This document shows, piece after piece, positions 1 through 4,986 of a DNA stretch of 5,574 nucleotides. Each line of letters starts with the position of its first letter. Positions within the stretch are counted from its first letter, which is position 1. The stretch is from Pseudomonadota bacterium. GTDB taxonomy: Bacteria; Pseudomonadota; Gammaproteobacteria; UBA4575. The notes under the pieces are model-generated. The model worked only from the letters and a program-made list of their open reading frames with translations, was not told where the DNA came from and ran no database searches. The translations under genes and the position numbers were made by a program. The stretch spans positions 1 through 5,574 of the forward strand of contig VXPJ01000142.1 of the NCBI GenBank assembly GCA_009839635.1. Reading direction: 5' to 3'.

Positions 1-1
1 C

Positions 2-817
2 GGCCTTAACGGCACGACCCTTGAGCCGCGTCTTGGCAATGCACCGCACCGCTTGGCTGAAACCACTGATGGGATGCTGAATGCCATTGGCCTGCAAAAC
101 CCCGGCGTGGATGTCATCGTGCAAGAGATCCTGCCCAGCCTCGATTTCTCGCAAACCCGTTTCATCGCCAATGTATCCGGATCCACGGTGGAGGAGTACC
201 GGGAGGTAACGCGTAGATTTGACGACTCCCCGATCGATGCCGTCGAAATCAATATCTCATGCCCTAACGTCAAGGAAGGCGGTGTCGCCTTTGGAAATGA
301 TCCAGAAATGTCTGCGCGCGTCGTAGAGGCCTGCCGGGCAGTCACCGCAAAGCCGCTGATTACCAAATTGTCACCAAATCAGACTGATATCCAGCGCAAT
401 GCCAAATGCTGCATCGAGGCCGGCAGCGACGCCTTTGCCGTAATCAATACCGTGATGGGCATGGCCATCGATATCGAGACGAGGCGGCCTGTACTTCACA
501 ACAACCAGGGAGGTTTGTCCGGTCCGGCTATCAAACCGATTGCGCTGCTGAAAGTACATGAGGTGTATCAGGTGTGCAAACCGCACGAGATTCCCATCAT
601 AGGACAGGGCGGCATCGTCGATACTGAAGATGCCATCGAATTCCTGATGGCGGGGGCTACGGCAGTAGGGCTGGGCACGGGCCTTTTTTACGATCCGCTG
701 TGCTGCCAGAAAATCAACCGTGGCATTACCAAGTATCTCGATGACAACGACCTTCCCCATATCAATGCGGTAACCGGCAGCCTGGAAATGCACGCCGAGT
801 CCTCAGCCTTTACCTGA
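2..817 (+). CDS. pyrD: Dihydroorotate dehydrogenase, class 1 (B-type) catalytic subunit, 5' end missing
   Basis: Oxidises dihydroorotate to orotate with FMN, the fourth step of pyrimidine synthesis, in the cytosol. The frame is open to the left window edge and the first codons (GLNGTTLEPRLGN) are already family sequence, so the TTG at nt 53 is internal, not a start. 271 residues are visible; the family is usually about 300-310, so roughly 30-40 N-terminal residues lie outside. Counting from the first visible codon: LNAIGLQNPG near 26-35; the catalytic loop NISCPN with Cys87, the base typical of class 1 enzymes (class 2 uses Ser); KLSPN with Lys122; NTVMG near 149; GGLSGP near 170; the FMN-phosphate segments GQGGI (201-205) and GLGTGLF (223-229). 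The insert MAIDIETRRPVL and the NQGGLSGPAIKP motif resemble B-type enzymes, which use NAD+ through an iron-sulfur partner, PyrK. No pyrK is visible, so the electron acceptor is inferred. The next gene is 257 bp away and looks unrelated. Confidence 0.93.
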   Translation, partial: GLNGTTLEPRLGNAPHRLAETTDGMLNAIGLQNPGVDVIVQEILPSLDFSQTRFIANVSGSTVEEYREVTRRFDDSPIDAVEINISCPNVKEGGVAFGNDPEMSARVVEACRAVTAKPLITKLSPNQTDIQRNAKCCIEAGSDAFAVINTVMGMAIDIETRRPVLHNNQGGLSGPAIKPIALLKVHEVYQVCKPHEIPIIGQGGIVDTEDAIEFLMAGATAVGLGTGLFYDPLCCQKINRGITKYLDDNDLPHINAVTGSLEMHAESSAFT

Positions 818-831
818 GGAATTTGCCAACA

Positions 832-851
832 GTTCGGCAACCATGCCGGAC
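832..851 (+). other. GC-rich hairpin downstream of pyrD
   Basis: GTTCGGCA (832-839) pairs with TGCCGGAC (844-851) around the loop ACCA, giving 8 pairs including one G-U, beginning 15 nt after the pyrD stop codon. A second inverted repeat, TTGCC (823-827) with GGCAA (836-840), shares the left arm, so the two folds compete. No T-run follows (the sequence continues CTAAAAACTG), so this is not a canonical intrinsic terminator. A role in 3'-end protection or factor-dependent termination is only an inference. Confidence 0.4.
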
Positions 852-938
852 CTAAAAACTGCCCAGAACCATACGTGTCCAGCTTGGTCGATGGATCCCA
901 AGCAGAAATTTTCGTCTTCCTGCGTAGGCTCACTGAAC

Positions 939-968
939 AAAAAGGATATGATATATTGTATCTTTTTT
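939..968. promoter_or_regulatory. 30-bp A/T-rich palindrome upstream of znuA, candidate Zur/Fur-family operator
   Basis: The 30 bases are symmetric about 953/954: 12 of 15 opposed positions are complementary, and the other three (944/963, 949/958, 950/957) are G-T pairs. The core is GATATGATATATTGTATC (945-962), flanked by A5 and T6. It lies 106 bp before the znuA start codon and is the only strong dyad in the 818-1074 spacer apart from the pyrD hairpin. Zinc-uptake genes are commonly repressed by Zur at A/T-rich dyads of similar size, so an operator is the natural reading. It is not an exact match to the gammaproteobacterial Zur consensus as I remember it. TATGAT (947-952) could be a -10 element inside the dyad, but I see no convincing -35 at the right distance. 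Confidence 0.5.
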
Positions 969-1074
969 GATCGGGCACTGCCTGTTCCCGGGGTCGGAAA
1001 AGTTCAGGTGGTCCTGCTCGACTCTTGGTAAACCGGATAACACATCGCAACATCGAGCACGAGATTTAAAGACC

Positions 1075-2205
1075 ATGACCACAGCACATGCCACTCCCTC
1101 CCGAAACCTCACGCGGCACTGGTTCCCGCGTTTTCTTCAGATCCTAGTCACAACTACGCTTTTGGGCAGCATGAGCGTTGCAGCGCTGGCGGTCGAGGAC
1201 ACCGGCCGGGTAGTCACCACCATCAAGCCGCTGCATTCCCTCGTAAGTGCTGTAATGGCTGGCGTAGGCACACCGCACCTGATGATACAAGGTTCTGTAT
1301 CACCGCACGGCTTTAGCCTGCGCCCATCGGATGCAGTGGTTCTCGAAGGCGCCGATCTCGTCTTTATGATCGACGAGTCCTTTGAGACTTCACTAGTCAA
1401 ACCGGTACACGTCCTTGCCAGTTCCGCACGGGTAGTCCTGTTGTCCGATGCGGAAGGGTTAACCCTGAAACCGCGCCGTGAAGGTGGAACCTTCGAAGAG
1501 CACGGCCACGCTGACAGCGGGCATCACGAGGATGAGGAACGCCACGAAGAAGATGAGCACAAGGGGGACCACGACCACCGTGCACATGGGCACGGGGAGC
1601 ATCACGAGGGCAAAGGACATCACGAAGAAGACGAGCACAGGGGGGACCACGACCACCATGCGCGTGAACACGGTGCTTACGACATGCACATCTGGCTGGA
1701 TCCGGAAAATGCCGCTGCGATGGTTCGCATGATTGCTGATGTACTGACTGAGTTCGACCCTGCACATGGCAAAACGTATGCGGCCAATGCAGACAGACTC
1801 CTGCACCGGCTTCAGATACTGACAGCAGATATTACCCAAGAAATGAAGCCGCTTCGCGACAAGTCCTTTATCGTGCTCCACGATGCCTACCAGTACTTCG
1901 AGAATCGCTTTGGTCTGAGTGCGACCGGCTCGGTGATGGTGGATGATGCGGAGCCACCCAGCGCAAAGCGTATCCAGAAGCTGCGAAACAAGGTGCGGGA
2001 GCTTGGTGCTGTATGCGTGTTTGCCGAGCCGCAATTCAACTCGCGTCTAGTCGATGTTGTCATCGAGAACACGCCGGTCCGGACCGGTATCCTCGATCCA
2101 CTGGGCGCAACGATTGAGAGCGGGCCCGAAGCGTACTTTACCCTGATCCGCGATATGGCAAGTTCGTTTGCGGACTGCCTGGGTTCCGCAAACCAGCGAA
2201 GCTAA
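1075..2205 (+). CDS. znuA: High-affinity zinc ABC transporter, periplasmic zinc-binding protein ZnuA
   Basis: Captures Zn2+ in the periplasm and delivers it to a ZnuBC-type importer (cluster A-I/cluster 9 binding proteins). 376 residues, longer than E. coli ZnuA because of the loop. ATG 1075 is chosen because a signal peptide follows at once: basic n-region with R10, R14 and R19, hydrophobic stretch 20-36, likely cleavage after ALA at 37-39. An upstream in-frame TTG at 967 would add 36 residues with no signal character. The Shine-Dalgarno is weak (GAG at 1061). By alignment from memory to E. coli ZnuA, the zinc ligands are His78 (SPHGFSLRPSD), His205 (DMHIWLDP) and His269 (VLHDAYQYF), with Asp341 (LDPLG) as a possible fourth. 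Cys314 (CVFAEPQF) and Cys368 match the conserved disulfide pair. Residues 143-199 form a metal-loop with 19 His plus many Asp and Glu. No znuB or znuC is seen, so the partners are presumably elsewhere. A manganese- or adhesin-type relative is less likely given the long His loop and the ZnuA-type disulfide. Confidence 0.94.
   Translation: MTTAHATPSRNLTRHWFPRFLQILVTTTLLGSMSVAALAVEDTGRVVTTIKPLHSLVSAVMAGVGTPHLMIQGSVSPHGFSLRPSDAVVLEGADLVFMIDESFETSLVKPVHVLASSARVVLLSDAEGLTLKPRREGGTFEEHGHADSGHHEDEERHEEDEHKGDHDHRAHGHGEHHEGKGHHEEDEHRGDHDHHAREHGAYDMHIWLDPENAAAMVRMIADVLTEFDPAHGKTYAANADRLLHRLQILTADITQEMKPLRDKSFIVLHDAYQYFENRFGLSATGSVMVDDAEPPSAKRIQKLRNKVRELGAVCVFAEPQFNSRLVDVVIENTPVRTGILDPLGATIESGPEAYFTLIRDMASSFADCLGSANQRS
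1522..1677 (+). repeat. Tandem duplication of a 78-bp (26-codon) unit in the ZnuA His-rich loop
   Basis: Copy 1 is 1522-1599 (residues 150-175) and copy 2 is 1600-1677 (residues 176-201). At a 78-bp offset, 1543-1582 and 1621-1660 differ at only 3 of 40 positions. The shared protein core is HEEDEH-K/R-GDHDH. The copies diverge at both ends of the unit, where copy 1 has HEDEER and copy 2 has HEGKGH. The period is a whole number of codons, so expansion or loss of a unit keeps the frame. Each copy adds about 9-10 histidines to the metal-binding loop. Confidence 0.85.
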
Positions 2206-3596
2206 TCAAACAGCCCCAATTCCTGAATCTTCCTGGTCAGGGTATTCCTTCCCCAACCCAGTAGTTTGGCGGCCTTCTGGCGACGGCCACCAGTCTTTCT
2301 CATAGCTGCCTCGATCATGATGGTCTCGATCTGCGGTAATGCCCGATTCCAGATGGCATCGCCACCCTTGGAAAATTCCTTGTCGGCCCAGTCACGCAAC
2401 AGGCTTTGCCAATTCACCACATCTGAAATTTCATCCTTGAGCATGTCCACGGGCAAATCCTGCATGTGAATCTCATTGCCAGCGGCCATCACGGTCAGCC
2501 AGCGGCACACGTTCTCCAGTTGTCTGACATTGCCTGGCCATTGCAGGGTACACAGATACTCAACAACATCATCCGTCAACTGTTTCGGCTCGGTGCCCAG
2601 TTCTGTTGCGGAACTCTGCATGAAATGCTGCAACAAGACCGGAATGTCCTCGCTGCGCTCATGCAGGGGAGGAATGCTGATACGAATCACGTTGAGACGA
2701 TGGAACAGGTCTTCACGGAACTCGCCCTTGCGTACCCGGCCTTCCAGGTCCTGATGTGTCGCGGCAATGATCCGGACATCGGCCTGGATCGGATCGTGAC
2801 CTCCGATCCGGTAAAAATGCCCGTCCGACAGGATACGCAGCAGCCGGGTTTGCAGATCGGCTGGCATATCCCCGATTTCATCCAGAAACAAGGTCCCCTT
2901 GTGGGCCTGCTCAAAGCGCCCCTTGCGCATCGCCAAGGCCCCCGTGAACACACCCTTTTCATGGCCAAACAGTTCAGCCTCGAGCAGGTCGCGCGGGATC
3001 GCGGCCATATTCAGGGCGATAAAGGGCCCGATCGACCGCGGACTGTGTTCATGCAGCTCCTGGGCAACCAGTTCTTTTCCCGTACCCGATGCCCCGTTGA
3101 TCAGCACCGTCATGCTGGAGTTCGACAACCGGCCAATCGCGCGAAATACTTCCTGCATGGCGGGTGATTTGCCGATGATCCTGACCGGCGGTTCCACCGC
3201 CGCACTGTGCGTCGGTGCAGACCCACTGCCCGCCGCAAGGCAAGCGCGGCGGGCAAGCTCGATGGCCTCGTCGACATCAAAGGGCTTGGGCAAATAATCG
3301 AACGCACCCTTTTCGTAGGCACCGACCGCGCTCTGCAGATCCGAGTGGGCAGTCATGATGATAATCGGCAGCATCGGATGCTCCGCCTTGATCCGTTCCA
3401 GAAATTCAAAACCGTCCATCCCGGGCATGCGCACATCCGTGAGGATTGCGGTGGGCACATGATGCTCCAGCGTGTGCAACGCTGCCGCTGCAGACTCGAA
3501 TGCCGTCACAGGTATGCCGGCCTTCTCAAATGCGCGCTCAAGCACCCAGCGCATGGCTTGATCGTCATCAACAATCCAGACATTGGCATCATTCAT
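2202..3596 (-). CDS. ntrC: Nitrogen regulation response regulator NtrC (sigma-54 enhancer-binding activator)
   Basis: Phosphorylated by NtrB under nitrogen limitation, it binds enhancers and uses ATP hydrolysis to open sigma-54 promoters such as those of glnA. 464 residues, against 469 in E. coli. Receiver domain 1-120: acidic pocket D11/D12, phospho-acceptor Asp54 (LTDVRMPGMDG), Thr82, Lys104 (PKPF). AAA+ domain about 138-375: Walker A GASGTGKE (168-175), sigma-54 contact loop GVFTGA (215-220), Walker B FLDEIGD (237-243), arginine-rich FREDLFHRLNV (293-303), and the PGNVRQLEN segment (354-362). C-terminal Fis-type helix-turn-helix about 422-464 (AAKLLGWGRNTLTRKIQELG). Two motif positions are unusual: Ala169 where Glu is normal, and Val216 where Ala is normal in GAFTGA. 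Start ATG at 3596 has a good Shine-Dalgarno. It follows ntrB by 26 bp in the same operon. Its TAG stop (2202-2204) overlaps the convergent znuA stop, leaving no room for a separate terminator. Confidence 0.97.
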   Translation of the reverse strand: MNDANVWIVDDDQAMRWVLERAFEKAGIPVTAFESAAAALHTLEHHVPTAILTDVRMPGMDGFEFLERIKAEHPMLPIIIMTAHSDLQSAVGAYEKGAFDYLPKPFDVDEAIELARRACLAAGSGSAPTHSAAVEPPVRIIGKSPAMQEVFRAIGRLSNSSMTVLINGASGTGKELVAQELHEHSPRSIGPFIALNMAAIPRDLLEAELFGHEKGVFTGALAMRKGRFEQAHKGTLFLDEIGDMPADLQTRLLRILSDGHFYRIGGHDPIQADVRIIAATHQDLEGRVRKGEFREDLFHRLNVIRISIPPLHERSEDIPVLLQHFMQSSATELGTEPKQLTDDVVEYLCTLQWPGNVRQLENVCRWLTVMAAGNEIHMQDLPVDMLKDEISDVVNWQSLLRDWADKEFSKGGDAIWNRALPQIETIMIEAAMRKTGGRRQKAAKLLGWGRNTLTRKIQELGLFD

Positions 3597-3600
3597 AGCA

Positions 3601-3609
3601 TCTCTTCCT
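3601..3609 (-). promoter_or_regulatory. Ribosome binding site of ntrC
   Basis: On the minus strand AGGAAGAGA ends 4 nt before the ATG at 3596, with the GGAAG core well placed for ribosome pairing. It supports this start. It is also much stronger than anything before ntrB, suggesting that NtrC is made in excess of NtrB from the shared message. Confidence 0.7.
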
Positions 3610-3622
3610 AATTGTTAGGCAT

Positions 3623-4675
3623 TTAATATCCGGTGCCGTTCAACGGCAGCAAAATACGAAACTCCGTCAGGCCGGGATCGGAATCAAACTCGATCAGGCC
3701 CCCATGCAAGTGCACCAGACTTTGTGCAAGCGGCAGGCCGAGGCCGGTACCCTCGGCACTTCCCGAGATCATCGGGAAAAAAATCTGCGGTTTCAGATCT
3801 TCAGGAATGCCGCAACCGTTATCCGTCACACTGATCAGGACGACCAGCCGATGACAGGTTTCACCGATTGTGATTTGCCGCAACACTCGGGTCTTGAGGT
3901 TGACCTCCCCTTGCAGTTCCACGGCACGGACTGCATTTCCAACGATGTTCAGTACCGCCTGGACCAGCAGGTCGTAATCGGCATGCAACGGCGGGATGCT
4001 GGGATCGTAATCCGTCCTGATGACAATGTCGTCCGAGAGTTCCGCCACTGCAAGACGACGGACATGTTCTAGTACGTTGTGAACATTCAGTTCCTGTTTC
4101 TCGGGTGTGACCTTGGGCTCGAACATGCTGTCAACCAGTTTGCGCAGGCGGTCGGCTTCACCGATGATGACGTCCGTATACATCTGCAGACGTTCTTCGC
4201 CCAGTTCCTTGGCCAGCAGCTGTGCTGCACCGCGCAGCCCGCCCAGCGGGTTTTTGATTTCATGGGCCAGACCACGCAGCATGTTCCGGGTAGCCAGATT
4301 CTCGGACAGCAGATGTTCTTCCCTGGAGATCCGGATCAGATGATCGATACAGGTGATCTCAAGCAGGCATTCCACCGTGTCACCCATGGCCAGCGGTGTG
4401 ATGGTGCAATTGATGGTGATCTCGTCCGTACCCGGGCGCCGCACGCAGACTTCATGCTCGGTAACTGGATTCCCGGTGGCGATGGAGCGCCGGATGTGTG
4501 CAATAAAATCCCCGCCGGCATCCTGGATAAAACCGGTCAGCGGTCGGCCGAGCGCATGCCGCACTCCGGTGCCCAGACATTCCTCTCCCGCGGGATTGAG
4601 ATAGCGGATGCGCAGGTCCTGATCGACCAGAACGATCGCCAGCGTCAGGTTTTCAATGATTCCCCGTATATCCAT
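3623..4675 (-). CDS. ntrB: Nitrogen regulation sensor histidine kinase/phosphatase NtrB
   Basis: Cytosolic two-component sensor: it autophosphorylates and passes phosphate to NtrC when nitrogen is short, and with PII (GlnB) dephosphorylates NtrC when nitrogen is plentiful. 350 residues, close to the 349 of E. coli, with no membrane segment. PAS-like sensor domain about 3-110. H-box RGLAHEIKNPLGG (134-146) with phospho-acceptor His138, one residue from the His139 of E. coli. N-box LNIVGNAV (242-249) with Asn247, G1 box DNGCGIP (285-291), the FFPMISG segment (299-305) in place of the usual FYPMVSG, and G2 box GTGLGL (309-314). Start ATG 4675: a TGA lies in frame 21 nt upstream with no other start codon between. 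The Shine-Dalgarno is poor. Upstream lie an NtrC box and a sigma-54 promoter, so the gene is probably autoregulated. It is the first gene of ntrBC. Confidence 0.97.
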   Translation of the reverse strand: MDIRGIIENLTLAIVLVDQDLRIRYLNPAGEECLGTGVRHALGRPLTGFIQDAGGDFIAHIRRSIATGNPVTEHEVCVRRPGTDEITINCTITPLAMGDTVECLLEITCIDHLIRISREEHLLSENLATRNMLRGLAHEIKNPLGGLRGAAQLLAKELGEERLQMYTDVIIGEADRLRKLVDSMFEPKVTPEKQELNVHNVLEHVRRLAVAELSDDIVIRTDYDPSIPPLHADYDLLVQAVLNIVGNAVRAVELQGEVNLKTRVLRQITIGETCHRLVVLISVTDNGCGIPEDLKPQIFFPMISGSAEGTGLGLPLAQSLVHLHGGLIEFDSDPGLTEFRILLPLNGTGY

Positions 4676-4698
4676 GGCAAGTGCAACTAATGTTCAGC

Positions 4699-4736
4699 GC
4701 CTGTCCCATGCATTCACGAAAGGACAGGCTGTCCTT
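4699..4736 (-). promoter_or_regulatory. Leader with two mutually exclusive hairpins ahead of ntrB
   Basis: Read on the minus strand, AAGGACA (4736-4730) pairs with TGTCCTT (4726-4720) around the loop GCC. Alternatively GCCTGTCC (4729-4722) pairs perfectly with GGACAGGC (4706-4699) across 15 nt. The two stems share 4722-4726, so only one can form. If transcription starts near 4735, as the sigma-54 element predicts, the first hairpin is the very 5' end of the ntrBC message. The pairing is seen in the sequence. A function (5'-end protection or control of ntrB translation, whose ATG is 24 nt beyond 4699) is inference. The first dyad could instead be a DNA operator. Confidence 0.5.
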
Positions 4737-4745
4737 CAACTACCG

Positions 4746-4762
4746 TGCAATTTTCAGTCCAA
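4746..4762 (-). promoter_or_regulatory. Sigma-54 (RpoN) -24/-12 promoter of ntrBC
   Basis: The minus-strand sequence is TTGGACTGAAAATTGCA. Against the consensus TTGGCACG-N4-TTGCA it keeps the invariant GG (4760-4759) and GC (4748-4747) at the required 10-nt separation, the full TTGCA and TTGG, and the G before the spacer; only three positions (CAC replaced by ACT) differ. This places the start of transcription near 4735, about 60 nt before the ntrB ATG. A matching NtrC box lies upstream, centred near -86. The combination makes chance unlikely, though no start site has been measured. Confidence 0.75.
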
Positions 4763-4812
4763 CCCCGCTGACTGCTGATTTCATGAACCGGGACCGCTCA
4801 GCCAGGATAAAA

Positions 4813-4829
4813 TGCACCAGATAAGTGCA
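4813..4829 (-). promoter_or_regulatory. NtrC-binding enhancer site
   Basis: TGCACCAGATAAGTGCA fits the NtrC consensus TGCACC-N5-GGTGCA with one mismatch. The arms ATGCAC (4812-4817) and GTGCAT (4825-4830) are perfect inverted repeats 7 bp apart, the GCAC-N7-GTGC geometry of known NtrC sites. It is centred at 4821, about 86 bp upstream of the predicted ntrBC start, a usual enhancer distance. NtrC would therefore activate its own operon. Enhancers act in either orientation, but nothing on the plus strand nearby needs one. I see no good second site; cooperative NtrC promoters usually have two. Confidence 0.8.
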
Positions 4830-4868
4830 TATCTGCTTGGATCATACGCTTCTGTGCGCCAAAGAGCA

Positions 4869-4883
4869 TCCCGAAAACCGGGA
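4869..4883. other. Short inverted repeat in the glnA-ntrB spacer
   Basis: TCCCG (4869-4873) and CGGGA (4879-4883) form a 5-bp stem around AAAAC. It sits between the glnA terminator and the NtrC box. It has no T-run and no recognised family, and it may be chance. Confidence 0.25.
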
Positions 4884-4935
4884 ATATGGTCAAGAATAGG
4901 GCACTGTCACGCCTCCCAATTACTAGCCACCCAAC

Positions 4936-4962
4936 AAAAACGCCCCATGAAGGGGCGTTTTT
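4936..4962 (-). terminator. Intrinsic terminator of glnA (bidirectional)
   Basis: AAAAACGCCCC (4936-4946) and GGGGCGTTTTT (4952-4962) form a perfect 11-bp stem with a 5-nt loop. On the minus strand the GC-rich core is followed by TTTTTGTT. The hairpin begins 24 nt past the glnA stop codon. The T-run is present on both strands, so it could stop transcription either way. It separates glnA from ntrBC, in keeping with the dedicated ntrBC promoter downstream. Confidence 0.93.
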
Positions 4963-4986
4963 CGGGGAAGTCCGGAACCTCTGTGG

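Noticed and set aside
53..817. TTG at 53 as the pyrD start
   Set aside because: The frame stays open to the window edge and the 17 codons before it encode conserved family sequence (TTLEPRLGN), so the gene begins outside the window.
843..1031. Small plus-strand frame of 62 codons between pyrD and znuA
   Set aside because: No Shine-Dalgarno, no recognisable motif, and it runs through the palindrome and hairpin; best read as chance.
967..1074. TTG at 967 as the znuA start
   Set aside because: The extra 36 residues do not look like family sequence and would bury the signal peptide; the TTG also lies within the upstream palindrome. ATG 1075 places the signal peptide at the N-terminus.
2466..3167. 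Long plus-strand frames opposite ntrC and ntrB
   Set aside because: They are mirror frames of two well-conserved genes and contain no recognisable domain or start signals.
4653..4713. Short upstream frames in the ntrB leader (ATG at 4713, 8 codons; ATG at 4709, 18 codons overlapping ntrB)
   Set aside because: Neither has a Shine-Dalgarno or a codon bias suggesting a leader peptide; chance cannot be excluded.
4770..4786. IHF site between the NtrC box and the sigma-54 promoter
   Set aside because: AATCAG matches the first half of the IHF consensus on the minus strand, but the required TTR at the correct distance is missing.
4856..4872. Possible second NtrC site, TGCGCC-AAAGA-GCATCC
   Set aside because: The left half is one base off the consensus but the right half does not match, and there is no symmetry; its spacing of about four helical turns from the real site is not enough.
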